A program made the position numbers and the translations under genes. A stretch of DNA of 64,000 nucleotides from Neurospora crassa OR74A. Its lineage: Eukaryota; Ascomycota; Sordariomycetes; Sordariales; Sordariaceae. Positions 1-15,460 of this stretch are shown here, piece after piece (position 1 is the stretch's first letter; each line of letters starts with the position of its first letter). The notes beneath the pieces were generated by a model, which was not told the origin of the DNA, did not search any database, and saw only the letters and a program-made list of their open reading frames with translations. The stretch is from contig NC_026501.1 of NCBI RefSeq assembly GCF_000182925.2, forward strand, positions 7,977,917-8,041,916, in the 5' to 3' direction.

Positions 1-404
1 AGAGAGCATCAGGCATCGAGTGACTCGTCAAGGAAATAGATGCTGACTAGCTTCCCATCCCAGGGATGATATATCAACTTCGCTTTTTCGTTTTCCAGCA
101 GCTTAATATATACAATGATGCCAGGCCAGCCATACCTTTCATCATAAGCCGGGGGGAAATAACAACAATGTGGGCGCAAAAACAAGCAAAGGAATCAAAT
201 CCAGTTTTCAACATGCCCAGCTAAACTCCGTATGAACCGCAATATACCAAGGTGAAAGACAAAAACTGTATGTAAGGAGAACGTTGACCAAGCATGACCC
301 AAAAATTCGCTGGATTGTAAAAACCTTTCGGTGGAAAATGTGCGACAAGTGTTACGCACGGCAGACAACTTTGGATCTCATCAGATCCAACAACGTTTAC
401 TCAT
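1..404. other. Intergenic: 3' flank of arg-6
   Basis: No gene is supported here. The stretch lies downstream of the arg-6 stop codon on the minus strand and should hold its 3' UTR and polyadenylation region. It is moderately AT-rich with short A and T runs. The open frame entering from 284 on the plus strand is a shadow that runs antisense through arg-6. Confidence 0.6.
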
Positions 405-4783
<4,379 letters not shown>

Positions 4784-5763
4784 TTAGCGCGTAGCAACGA
4801 CTAGAAAGAGCCATGTTAGAAAACGCTTCTCAGTACTCATGGTTAAGTTTGAGGTCAAACATACCTGCTGGGACAATGATAATTACGAGCAAGATAATGA
4901 TGCCCACAATCAAGCAGATGCGCATCTTCATGTCCTGTTGAAGTCAGTCAGTCAGTGGAAAGGCCCTTCCGTACAGCGCAAGCAGCGAGATAGTTCATAC
5001 CTTCCACCACATCTTCTTGCGGACCTGGTTGGCACCACGACGAAAGCCTTGTGCACTAATAGCGAGGTCATCGGTCTTGGTTTGAAGAGCGTCGATCCTT
5101 TCACCACGCTGAGAGACCTTGTTGATGTTCTCGCGCATCACTCCGACAGTGTCGTCGATTTGCTATACTTCCGTCAGCCAAAATACCAGTAATGGCCGCA
5201 GCATGCCATAGAGTCACAACGATCCGACTATGATACGAGGCAATCCGTATCCGTCTGCTTGTCCCAACGATGCCGAGTTTCCCATGTAGTAGCTGTGTAT
5301 GGCCTGTCACAGACAGTGCCATAGTCTTGTGCTTTGACCGCCATATCCGGAAGAGACCGGGGGCGCAACCATTCTTCCACCCAAATGCTCGTCCGGACGC
5401 TGGTGAGAGCAAGCCGACCGCGTGTTCATGCCATGCAATCCATCAATCCCCATCGGATCCATCAACTCGCCCGCATGCATAACTTTGGCCATTACATACC
5501 CTCCCTGAGACGATTCTCAAAAGCTAGGCGCGGTATTGTTGACAAGATCTTGTAATTACTTGACCTCGCGGGGATCAAGCAGACGGACGGCCCAAGCATT
5601 CCAGGGGTATCGTTCGATTCCACATTGCCAAAAGGTGCCATTTTAGGGGGAAACAACCCACCTGTTGCAGTCTGGCGGTTCCCGCGTTGTTGCCGGCACC
5701 TTGTTGCCCGGCGGCGCCATGCTGGCCGCTGGGGATATAAGGGTCGTACGGAGCGTCGGACAT
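4784..5763 (-). CDS. snc1: Synaptobrevin / Snc1-type R-SNARE
   Basis: This is a vesicle SNARE for fusion of secretory vesicles with the plasma membrane, expected at the hyphal tip. Exons are 5763-5662, 5162-5001, 4934-4865 and 4800-4784; they join to 351 nt and 116 aa. The N-terminus is short and Gly/Gln-rich ([16 protein letters not shown]). The SNARE helix runs from about 31 to 88, beginning [17 protein letters not shown] and ending RKKMWWK, and the zero-layer Arg falls in the RGERID segment. A single transmembrane anchor (about 93-111) reads [17 protein letters not shown], and the protein ends VVATR. The resemblance to yeast Snc1 (EIDDTVGIMRDNINKV, KRGANRVRKAMW) is strong. The ATG at 5763 is the first in frame; the upstream extension has no ATG. 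The first intron is unusually long (499 nt). Confidence 0.95.
5163..5661 (-). other. Long first intron of the synaptobrevin gene
   Basis: The donor GTGGGT follows the CAG of RLQQ and the acceptor TATAG precedes the CAA of QIDDTV. At 499 nt it is several times longer than the other introns in this window (56-182 nt). I see no coding exon inside it; short open frames on either strand look random. Confidence 0.75.
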
Positions 5764-7668
5764 TGTTTTTGAGGGTGGCTGAATACGCAATAGATCGGTT
5801 GCTGTCAATTGAGCTTCAAGCGCGAGCTCTGGAAAAGGAGGATGTGATGGTGTTGAGGGTGTGTCGCGGGTTACGTTGCGGAAAGGGTCGTGATTTCGCT
5901 GGACGTTGTAGGGAGGGGAGGTCGGGTTTCCTTGTTGGAATGCAGAAGGTTGGCAATCAGAAAGGGCTGGTGAGGTGGTCTGGAGGTTGCAAGACGTTTG
6001 GGTTTGAGGGCGCAGGAACGAGGTCAGAGGACACTGCAGCCGGGCGGCTTGAATTCACCTAAGTGATTGGGTTGCCGCTAGCAGAGAAGAGGGCTAGGGT
6101 ACGGGAGATACTAATGGTATTCACGCTCAATCTCATGCGCTGTTGTTAAGATCTGAGGTACACAAGCACGAGCCACAATCCCTTTTGTCCCTTCCAAGGA
6201 AGCCCCACAACAACCAGGAACCCAGGCACGGCCTGGCTTGACGCCAACAAATGTTTCTCATGCGAACCTCTTGTTTTCAGTCACATACCAGGGGCTTGGC
6301 CTAGGTTCGAAGATTTTGCGCTTTGTTCTGCTTCGGTCCTTTTGAGACGCAAAAGGCGATGTGGGTCGGTAGCTATCGCTTTGTGTTTTGTGCTTATGTT
6401 TAGAGTCGTCTTGATGGTCATTCTCTTTCAACCCGCTAGGAAGCTTCCACTTCGTTCAGCTTACGGATGGAAATAGGCACTGTACCTAGGTAACTGTGAG
6501 AGTGCCCACCAACAAGCACTCAGGGCGTCCCCCCCTCAGCTTCACCCCTCAGTGGCTATGCAGCTTCTGATGACGAACCAGACCAAGTTCAAGGTGCAGT
6601 GAGAAATCGGTCATTCGTCCATCTGAAAAGTCGCACGTGAAAACGCACTAGCCAGTAGCCACGGATCCGGTATTTTCCAACATGCACAAGAACGATCTCG
6701 AAGACTTAACTTTACCGCCTCAAGGTCTATAGATCTATGTATGTACATATCTACCCGAGAGACAAGTAAAGCTTAAGCTGGCGAGGTGATGACACGGTGA
6801 AGAGCCTGTCTTTCCCCTGAGTACTCCTGACTACGACACTTCACCGACTGCGCAGAGCTTACACTTAACCGCATTGGCACGGCATGTTCTCCTGTGTCGG
6901 GTCGGTTGTGTTGCAGCTTCGTTTCATCGACCATCTACATTATACATTCTTCACAATACCACTCACTACATATCTCGTACCTGGCCCCTCATACTCAACC
7001 GTCGAAGATGCCCGACTCACCGGCAAAAGCATCCACGGTATGCGGATGTTACGGCATCTTTCTCTCTGGTCCCCGGTCCACCTGAAGGGCCTGGAGGGGC
7101 TGTTGGAGCGAATGCCGTCAACCAGCAGATGCATATTCGACGGGATTTACATATATGGAAATGCACAAAAAGATATAAGCTCATGTCGTTCCAGGACCCT
7201 CGCCACTAACACCCAGTTCCACCTTTGGTGTAGCAAAATGTTGAAACAGATCGGGTAGGATTGTCTGCAAGTCAGTCAGTCGGCTGCTTCCAGACTCCCA
7301 CGCGCAACAACATGGGGTGAACTGCTGGACTCCAAAAGGGTTCGCAAAATGGAGTCATCGCCGGCAGCACAAGGAATGGGGGTCCCGGTCTTGCCGGTTC
7401 AAGAGCTGCCTCTAATGCGCCCCGGCAGCTGGCGGGTATGATCGGCGTTACGTAACCGGACATGGGCGGCGTGGGCCACTAAAATTCATCAAAGGCTCCA
7501 AAAGCGCCGGCGCACCGGGGGGCCGAACTTTTTGTCTCCATCCCATGCTCCCCCAACGGTAGTCATCCATATCATCCGCATCCGCCACCCAAGATCCCCC
7601 GGCTTGTTTGCAGCAGTTCACGACTGGTAGGGTTCCGGCCAGCTCAACACCAAGACTTATCACACATC
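5764..7668. other. Divergent intergenic region between synaptobrevin and lipoyl synthase
   Basis: This 1.9 kb stretch lies between two divergent starts and should carry both promoters. It contains the perfect palindrome TACCTAGGTA at 6483-6492. A small spliced gene near 6874-7258 was considered (an ATG at 7008 followed by MPDSPAKAST) but no convincing structure emerged. Confidence 0.5.
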
Positions 7669-9022
7669 ATGGCTTCACCGGTCCCGATCCAGCGTCTCCA
7701 GGCGCCTTTGCGGAGGTCTCTTGCGCGCGCCGCCGCCCTGTCGACTCGGTCATACGCCACCATCCCCTCTGGCCCATCCAGCCAGCCGACATCGCAAGAG
7801 TCATCATCAGCTGCATCCGCATCCGCGCCCGCAACCAAGCCGCGCCCGACCTACTTTAAGGACACCACTCTCGCTTCCCTCGACGACTTTATCGCAAACC
7901 AATCGTCAGCCGCTCCTCTCGCACCCAGCGAAGCTTACACCCTGCGCACAGCCGAAGTCGGACCCGCCGGCAAGAAGCGTACCATCACCCGCTTGCCTGA
8001 ATGGCTCAAGACACCCATCCCAAGTGCTGGCGCGAACCCCGAATTTGCCAAGATCAAGGCCGACCTGCGTGGTCTCAATCTTCACACAGTATGCGAGGAA
8101 GCTAGGTGTCCCAATATCGGCGAATGCTGGGGCGGTTCTAACAAGGCCGCCGCGACGGCCACCATCATGCTTATGGGCGACACCTGCACACGTGGCTGCC
8201 GCTTCTGCAGCGTCAAGACAAGCCGCAAGCCGCCTCCGCTGGATCCTCACGAGCCCGAGAACACCGCTGAGGCTTTGGCCCGCTGGGGTCTCGGTTATGT
8301 TGTGCTGACGAGTGTCGACCGTGACGATCTGGCCGATGGTGGTGCCCGACACTTTGCAGAGACGATTCGCCGGATCAAGCAGAAGAAGCCGACCCTGCTT
8401 GTCGAGGCCTTGACCGGTGACTTTGCTGGTGACTTGGACATGGTTAAGATTGTGGCGGAGAGCGGACTGGATGTGTATGCGCATAACGTTGAGACTGTTG
8501 AGAACTTGACGCCTTACGTGCGTGATCGCCGTGCCACATTTCGCCAGAGTTTGAAGGTGTTGGAACACGTCAAGAAGGTCCGGGGCAAGGAAGGCATTAT
8601 CACCAAGACCAGCATCATGCTTGGTCTGGGTGAGACTGAGGAGGAGCTCTGGGAGGCTTTGAGGGGTAAGTCATACCAATTGCGCTTGCCCATTTGATGG
8701 ATGCTGACCATGATGTTGCTTTGTAGAATTGAGGAAGGTCGACGTCGATGTCGTTACCTTTGGACAGTACATGCGCCCAACCAAGAGACATCTCGCGGTC
8801 GAGAAGTACATCACTCCCGACGAGTTTGAGCTCTGGAGGCAGCGTGCGCTTGACATGGGCTTCCTGTACTGCGCTAGTGGTCCTCTGGTCCGTTCTTCAT
8901 ACAAGGCCGGCGAGGCTTTCATCGAGAACGTCTTGAGAAAGCGCTCTGGCGAGAAGGTTGTCTCTGAGGCTCTTGGTCAGGCGGTTGCCGCCGAGGAGGC
9001 GACTAGCGTCCAGTCCTCTTGA
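7669..9022 (+). CDS. lip5: Lipoyl synthase, mitochondrial (radical SAM)
   Basis: The enzyme inserts two sulfurs into octanoyl-protein to make the lipoyl cofactor of pyruvate and 2-oxoglutarate dehydrogenases and the glycine cleavage system, in the mitochondrial matrix. Exons are 7669-8665 and 8727-9022; the 61-nt intron (GTAAGT...GTAG) splits a Glu codon and gives 430 aa. The N-terminus is rich in Arg, Ala and Ser ([20 protein letters not shown]), a typical presequence, with a disordered Ser/Ala stretch to about 60. Both iron-sulfur motifs are complete: the auxiliary cluster C142-x4-C147-x5-C153 and the radical SAM cluster C173-x3-C177-x2-C180. The conserved C-terminal RSSYKAGE, whose Ser ligates the auxiliary cluster in this family, is present. 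The start ATG has a good context and is the first in frame. Confidence 0.97.
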
Positions 9023-9528
9023 GGCAGCTTATGCTAGATGTGGTTTGCGGAGCGTGTTTCAACATTTATAATCGGGATCTAGGCTTTCACAGCTATCCTG
9101 TGGCGGGCAAAATAACAGACGGATGACGGATCGGTTATTAGGCACCTTGGGGGTTGCATGCGTTTTGGCGTTAGGGGAGATTGGTTCTTTCGATTACTTT
9201 GAAAAAGACATTCATTCGTTTGCCGTGTCTGAATATAATATTGTAACAACAATTCTACACAGCGGGCATCGGGAGAGAGATTCCCATGTCCAAAAGGATG
9301 CATCATACAAACTCCCTCTGCCCACTGAAAAGCTTTTGAAGCACTCCTCATCATGCGATCACTTACTTATACGGGTATCTCAAAAACCCTGCGTACAGTG
9401 ATACTTTCTTACCAACACGATGGCCCGAGCCCATCTGGGTTTTGAACAGAGTTTATTCGCCTCTGGGCGTACCGGCACCATCTCCAAACCACAACAAACC
9501 TCTGGGTTCCTTGTAGCCATGCTCTCTT
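9023..9528. other. Convergent 3' region of lipoyl synthase and uS14m
   Basis: Two genes converge on this 0.5 kb stretch, which should contain both 3' UTRs. Short open frames (9123-9401 plus, 9354-9079 minus) have no coding character I recognise. Confidence 0.6.
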
Positions 9529-10069
9529 TTACCAAGAGGCCTTCTTGACACCCGGAATGTTACCCATCAGGGCGTTCATACGGAAATTGTACTGTTTGCG
9601 ATCCAACAGTGTTAGCAAGTCGCGCGCCTTTGCAGGTTTCCATCATTCCCATGCGGAGCTCAGCTCTTAGGACACCACTCCTTCTTTGAAGCAATCGATA
9701 GCGACATACTCTTGTCATCTTGAAGTCCCTCAAGATACCTCGACTCTTTCCACCAAGGATGCAGCGGTTCCGGATCTGCGTGGGCCTGGTGTAGGCATGC
9801 ATCTGGGTGAGCTGGAGCTGGGCGACGGCCCTGGTACGGGCAGGGAGGGTGGTGTTGCGAATAACGTAACGCAGGGCTTGTCTGTATCATAAAGCAAGGA
9901 GTCGTCAGATCGTTTGTGCTTATTATAGTCGCAAATAAGGATCGCAAGGCGTAGGTAGTTACCTCTCAGGCTCGGCCTCCAAAAAGGCCTTGCGCTTGGA
10001 GTGGTCACGAAGGACCCGGACGTTGGTGAAGCACCCGAGGTCGAGCTTCTTGGCACGAAACATGGACAT
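9529..10069 (-). CDS. mrp2: Mitochondrial small-subunit ribosomal protein uS14m
   Basis: This is a structural protein of the mitochondrial ribosome small subunit, bacterial S14 family (yeast Mrp2). Exons are 10069-9963, 9881-9710 and 9591-9529, with introns of 81 and 118 nt; the joined CDS is 342 nt and 113 aa, usual for the family. The N-terminus MSMFRAKKLDLGCF leads to VLRDHSKRKAFLEAEPER. The middle contains RNRCILGGKSRGILRDFKMTR, and the protein ends IPGVKKASW, the conserved S14 terminus. The intron phases match: an Arg codon is split in the first intron and the second is in phase 0. Two ATGs lie two codons apart at the start; I chose the upstream one. The gene faces away from the Arb2-domain gene across 1.5 kb. 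Confidence 0.95.
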
Positions 10070-11580
10070 TTTGGCGGTTTGGTGTTCTGGGGCAGATTGG
10101 CGGGCTGAGTCGGAGATGGGCGTCGATAGCGGCGGATCGAGGCGCGTAAATCGATGTCACAGGCACTGCAGTCGTTGCTTCCCTCCGGCGTCGTCGCCCG
10201 CTAGCCGCAGTCACTCTCCCCGGCTCCCACGGCGGCCAGTGGCCTGTGCGCTTGCCGTCCAGCCCTGCCGCGTGCGGAACGACAAATTCTGCCGGGCGGT
10301 GTCATTTTCATCGCAGGTTGCAAGCGCCAAACCAAGCAGCAACAAACACTTTGCCAGGTGTGCCAGTCGCACACCAGCTGGACGGCACTTTTTCTACGGG
10401 GCTCCACTCAAACTCTCAAGCTTGCAGCTCGTGCACAGGCCACATCTGGGCCTATTTAAGACTGGCCCCCCCTCCCAAATTTTTACCTGGTTTTTTCTTC
10501 TTTTTTTCTTTAGCTCTCTTTGCCTTTTGGCTTAGATCAAGTGTAGTATCTGTTCTTTTCAGTTTAATCTCTGAAACTGCTCTACGGAGTAGAATCGTGA
10601 TTATTCTAATTTTTGCAACTCGGTCGGCATCCCTCTGGGCTTGCCTATGGTTGCCGACCACTGTGTCCCTGGTATTACACTGCCTCCAGGCGACGCGAAC
10701 TCAACACTACTACTTGCTTTGTGCTCATCTTCACTTTTTCGTTGCAATCTCTGGCTACAGGCTGGGGGTGTGAGGAAGAAGGATTGTTTTGGATGGGTTG
10801 ACTGAGTGGTGCCTTTCGAATCATTCTACCTACCAAAGATGTAGTTGTCGTATGCGAAACGAGTGTGTTAAGTTCACCCGTACCTTACCGAATACGTTGT
10901 TCACGGGTTGCAAAGGTTGATGCCTGCCGTTCGCATGTGACAACCACATCCACCACCACTTTCGTACGTTCGACGCACCCTTTACCAATGCCTTTGATGA
11001 TCGCTGGTGTTTAGCAGTATACGTTCTATCAGTCTACGGATGATTGCTCTCGTTTGCAGCAACCTTGAGCCTGCCAAAAGAAACACCTGCATGTTGAAGC
11101 GGCTTTCGGTTTGTGTGCGACTGTTTCCTATGAAAATTGTTTGTCAAGCAAGTTATCTCTATGATGGGATGGGGAAGGTCTGGATGAGATGGGCAAGAGA
11201 CCCTACAGTATGTCAACACCTTGACGGTTGCAATGTCATCGCGGTTTGGCCATTCATCTGAGGAGAGGGAGTCGAGTGTCTCGTTCGTTGTCTGTTTACC
11301 TTCTCATGTTCGCTCGTTAGTATCATCCCATTCCGTACTCCGACTTCGCCTATCTCGTTCTGTGCCTGAGAAGGGAAGAACAACTGCTGGGCTCCTTCCG
11401 TCCCATCTTCAACCGCTTCCGTGGCCTTCGAGTTTCTTCGCGATCCTCCAAGCAACGAAGTGTTTAAATACTCCTCGACGCGATCAGCGTTCTAGGCTAT
11501 CCTTCCTCTCGCTTGCAACCGTCTTTTGACTCCTCCACAACAACGCACCCAGGAAACTCGACGACTTTCCAACATACAAG
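10070..11580. other. Divergent promoter region of uS14m and the Arb2-domain gene
   Basis: No gene is supported. The stretch has T-rich tracts (10489-10515) and several overlapping small ORFs in all frames with no recognisable product. It should hold the promoters and leaders of both flanking genes. Confidence 0.5.
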
Positions 11581-13143
11581 ATGTTTCGTCGCCGTTGGTC
11601 AGGCCTTCCGGCTGAACCAAAGTTCGCCCCAGATCTCAAGAAGCTCAGGTTCGTGATAATCTGCCTAGTCATCCTTCCCACGACACTCACTCTGATATAT
11701 CTTGTGCGTATAGTTATTTCATCAACGAGGAAGATGAAGTTCGCTACGTGCATGACCCCGACTTCTACTTCAAGTATTTCTCGACCAAGAACACGAGGTA
11801 CAACGACTGCCAGCGCTTCGCATTCGACCGTATGTAACAAACTCCCTATTTCTTACAATAGTTTGAGCTGATACTGACCCAAATGTTGCAATCTAACAGA
11901 GGCAGTCAACCAAATCATCGACTCACGGCTGGAAGCCGAGGGTCTAAAGGAAGTCCTCCTCCCGCTCGGGGTTGCCAGCAAAGATGAACCTCACGCCAAG
12001 ATCCGTCTCAGCGAGGATCTCTCTAGCAAGTCACGCGTCGTGATCATCTTCGGCCAGTCTTGCCAGGACTTTGGCATTCTGGCACACCGTGTCGCTAGCG
12101 GACAGGGTGGTCTCAACAAGGGCTCGATGGTGAACATAGTCAAGGCTCTCAAGCAGCAGAAGTCTTCCGCCACCGACGACGCTGCCCCTGGTATCATTCT
12201 CGCCAACCCCGGTGACCTCTGGTGGTGGCCTGAAGGGAAGAAAGGGCTGAGTGAATTTGCTCGTCATCAGATTCCGGGTAGCAGTCTGGTTCACTGGGGC
12301 TGGCACCACGATCCGGCGAGGAACAGCATTTCGGAGAATGCCAATCCGACGGAGCACCTCAAGTATATCTTTGAGAAGGTGGTGCCGCAGTTCGTCAACG
12401 ATAAGGCCAAGATCGATGTCATCGCGCTTGGTGACATGTCGGACGAGGTGGAGCAGTATCTCGACAATGACGATGTTTGGGCGAAGATCGGACATAGGCT
12501 GAACGCTCTTGTTGTGCTGGGTGGCTTTTACGATATGCGTGAGGCAAAATGCCCGGGCTTCAAGAAGTTCATGGATCAGGTATGTTGCGCCTTCTCCTTC
12601 TCGCTGGGCCTTTGACCCAGTTTAAATGACCCAGCTAACGAAGCAATTTTCACACAGCGTGGGCGTGCCTACATCATGAATCAAGATCCCCTCGATACCC
12701 TTATCGCTGGCCCTGAGGGCGGTAGCCGCGCCGTCACCGGCTACGTCGGCTACGGTTGCCCTACCTACAGTGTCGGCCCGGACGCCTTTGTCATGGAGCT
12801 TGTGCTCGTAGAAGCCGGCTCAGCGGTCTTGAAGTGGCTGCAGGATGTCGCCCTGGACAAGGATTACGTTAATGAGAGAGTTCACATCTTCTTCCCTGAG
12901 GAAGAGGAGGATGACGGTAAATGGCCAGGATGGGATAAGGACGACAACGATGAGTCTAAGGGGTCCAAGAGAATCGAGGAACAAGACCATGAAGAGACCA
13001 AGAGGATCCAAGTCAGAGTCCAGAGAGACGCCCAGCCTCCCAAGATGGATGAATGCGAGGGTATCGACGAGGAGTTCGTCAAGGAAATTGCCAAGAGAGA
13101 AAAGATGGCGGATGGCAATGCCGGCTCAGAGGAGGAGACCTAA
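11581..13143 (+). CDS. Arb2-domain protein
   Basis: The protein belongs to the Arb2 family, named after a fission-yeast Argonaute-binding protein of the ARC complex; the same domain is found at the C-terminus of fungal Hda1-type deacetylases. Exons are 11581-11648, 11714-11829, 11900-12579 and 12658-13143, joining to 1350 nt and 449 aa. The Arb2 domain occupies about residues 23-330: FINEEDEVRYVHDPDFYF near 25, then VVIIFGQSCQDFGILAHR, an IILANPGDLWWWP strand, and HWGWHHDPARN before the C-terminal half. After about 350 the protein becomes a highly charged tail (EEEEDD, DKDDNDESKGSK, EEQDHEETKR), probably disordered. Intron ends are standard. A role in small-RNA silencing is inference from the family name; no partner is encoded nearby. 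Confidence 0.9.
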
Positions 13144-13723
13144 GACACCTTCTGGAAACCCAAGACTGGTGGTTCCTTGCAGAAAGATCAGTCAAGGGGT
13201 CGAGTAAAAATCTTCCTGGCTACAAGGATGAGTAGGACGGGGTTGCTACACCCATTTAGAAGGGGAAACGTGATTGTGGCCCTCTCAAAACATCACCATA
13301 TTTCTGGCATCAAAGGGCAGTGGCTGAATCAAGATCATCTGCCAATTACTCAGAGATAGGCCAATTTTCAGGAGTTTCGAATCGATAGATAGCCGAACTC
13401 ACATAGTCTCCTTGCGATGAGTTTGTCCAACAATTGTGAATTTGGGCAAGGAGTGCTGTATCCTGCCTTGCCCTCAAAGTACTAAGCTTCCGTTATACGT
13501 ACAATGCTTGAAGCAAACTACCGAACATACAATCATACATACTACAACACTAACAAGCGAGTAGCTGCTCTATGCCCATTTGTCCTGTGCTCCTTCTCAC
13601 TAATGCATTTCAAGATACAGTCCCGGTCACACTCTCTGATCAACGAGCTGGTGGACCGAGTGAGTGGTAGGCTGCTTCGCGGCCGCACCATAATCCATCC
13701 ATCCATCCCAGCCATCCAGGGAT
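13144..13723. other. Convergent 3' region
   Basis: The Arb2-domain gene (plus) and the 13724-15460 gene (minus) converge here. The stretch should hold both 3' UTRs; I see no gene in it. A short ATCC repeat lies near 13694-13708. Confidence 0.6.
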
Positions 13724-15460
13724 CTAAGCCTGCAAAAATGACAAAAACCCCCTGTTCCCCGTTGCCAACTCCTCCAACAAATCTGCCGCCCTCCTCTGTC
13801 TCTCGGCAATAACCTTCTCCTCCGCCGCCCACCTATTCAAATCCTCCTGCTTGTGTTCGCCCTGTCCCCAGAAGCTCCACCAACTCGTTTTGTTTTGCTT
13901 GTCGAGGTCCGGATTCCTTTCCAGCTCCTCTTTCTTGGCTTTCTCGTCCCTCGCCAGCCTCGAAACCATCATCGTCCAGTTCTCTAAACCTGCAGCCAGA
14001 CACTCGCGGCATGTAAGTCTGGCGGCCATGGCAGACTGCTTGTTGCTTAGACCACGGAGTTGTTCTTCGGCGATGTCGACTGCTTCGCGAGTCCAGCCTA
14101 GACCTTCTTCGCGGTGGGAATGAGCAGTTGTGGCTGAAGTGTTGTTGTTGCTGTTGTTGGTGGTAGGCTTGGCAGTGTACATGATCTCCCCGATATGCAG
14201 ACTCAGCGCGGCCTCCTCACATCGTTCCTTGGCATCGCGCAAAGGGGGGAAGGTGCCATCCTCAGGCGGGTCGGGGTAAGGAGGTTCCTTGAGGAGGGCT
14301 AGAACGGCGCCGGCCCAGGTTTGTTTCTTTTGTGGAAGGGGTGGGATGCGGCGCGGGTCGGAAGTTGGAAGGGCCTTGCGCGCTTGGAGGATGGAGACGA
14401 GCATGGGAAGCGCGGAGGAGACGTCGCCGTTGCGGGCGCGGAAGGTGGCGAGCGCAGTGATGGATTGCAGGAGGTTGGACGAGGGATGGTGGCCGGCGGC
14501 GTCGATGAGGGTGTAACTTTTGGTGTCCAGGGGGTAATGGCCGCCGGTGAGGAGAGCTTGCTCGCTGGCGGCGAGGTGGACGGCGTCTTCGAGGATGATG
14601 TTGGCGGGTCCCGTGATCTGCTTGAATTCAAGCCAGGTGGCGTAGGCGAGGCCGGCTTCCATGCGCTGTCGGTTGGTGAGACCTTCGGTGCAGAGGATGC
14701 GCATGTAGATCTCGTTGGGCGACTCGAAGGTCGGCACGCAATCGTCCTCTTTGGGCGGTCGGTAGTTCTCGTTGGGGAGGGGGCGCGGGTTGGGGTTGGA
14801 GGGACCGATCACGTAGTCGTTCGGGATGGTGAGGTTTTGGGTTTTGTCGGTTACCCACTTCTCGACGTTCTCTGCGGCCTTTGCGTACAACATCATGGCT
14901 TCGTAGTAGCCCCGTCTCCAGTTCTCCGACATGGAGCTGATGTCCTTGGTGCCTTTTGGCCTGTCGGACGGCGCATCCTTCAGTCCCTTGCCGTCAATGT
15001 TGGGATCCTCCAACCGGTCTACCACGCTCTTGATCCAATTTGTCACATGAACCCAGTCGGTTGTGCGGGACGGGTCGGTCTGGTCTCGCTCGCAGAAGGC
15101 TCCGCGGAAGAAAATCCGACTCAGCATGCTCCATTCGTGTGGTGATGGATATCGGGCTTCGAGAGTTTCCTGGACAAGGGCGAATGCTATGGCGAAGCAG
15201 CAAGCGCCGGCCATCCAGAAGTATGAAGTGATCTTGATTCCCTGCTTGATGTCGTACTTGAGTCGCGCCTTGCGCTCGGTCGTCAGGTAGCGATATTGTT
15301 GAGTGGTCACGGGCACATTGAGGAAGCCGAGTTGGGGTCTTGTTTGAACTCCCACGCGAAGTGATGCGCTCTGTGTAAAGAATCGGGTGGTCGTCGAGTG
15401 TATCGCCGGGGAGCATGGCCGGGCCAAGTCCCCGCGAGGGAGAAGGAGTCGCGGGCGCAT
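13724..15460 (-). CDS. Mitochondrial single-pass membrane protein, unknown function
   Basis: I do not recognise a named function. It is an intronless 578-aa ORF from the ATG at 15460; the frame stays open upstream but without ATG. The N-terminus (MRPRLLLPRGDLARPCSP... then TRFFTQSASLR) is Arg/Ser-rich without acidic residues, a good mitochondrial presequence. A basic stretch (YLTTERKARLKYDIKQGIK) precedes one hydrophobic segment at about residues 80-102 (SYFWMAGACCFAIAFALVQ). The remaining 470 residues are soluble, mostly helical, with a repeat-like character (AMMLYAKAAENVEKW, GLAYATWLEF, ALATFRARNGDVSSALPML, LTCRECLAAGLENWTMM) suggestive of degenerate TPR helices. From memory, fungal homologues are sometimes labelled 'MFS maltose permease'; a single membrane segment argues against a transporter. 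A role in the inner membrane is inference. Confidence 0.85.
   Translation of the reverse strand: MRPRLLLPRGDLARPCSPAIHSTTTRFFTQSASLRVGVQTRPQLGFLNVPVTTQQYRYLTTERKARLKYDIKQGIKITSYFWMAGACCFAIAFALVQETLEARYPSPHEWSMLSRIFFRGAFCERDQTDPSRTTDWVHVTNWIKSVVDRLEDPNIDGKGLKDAPSDRPKGTKDISSMSENWRRGYYEAMMLYAKAAENVEKWVTDKTQNLTIPNDYVIGPSNPNPRPLPNENYRPPKEDDCVPTFESPNEIYMRILCTEGLTNRQRMEAGLAYATWLEFKQITGPANIILEDAVHLAASEQALLTGGHYPLDTKSYTLIDAAGHHPSSNLLQSITALATFRARNGDVSSALPMLVSILQARKALPTSDPRRIPPLPQKKQTWAGAVLALLKEPPYPDPPEDGTFPPLRDAKERCEEAALSLHIGEIMYTAKPTTNNSNNNTSATTAHSHREEGLGWTREAVDIAEEQLRGLSNKQSAMAARLTCRECLAAGLENWTMMVSRLARDEKAKKEELERNPDLDKQNKTSWWSFWGQGEHKQEDLNRWAAEEKVIAERQRRAADLLEELATGNRGFLSFLQA

Noticed and set aside
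5600-5640. tRNA-like T-loop (GTTCGATTCC) near 5611
   Set aside because: It lies in the synaptobrevin intron and the flanking bases do not pair into T-arm, anticodon arm or acceptor stem.
6874-7258. Possible small spliced gene (MPDSPAKAST from 7008)
   Set aside because: No donor/acceptor pair gave a frame with recognisable or conserved-looking sequence; the only in-phase intron would be about 48 nt without a good branch point.
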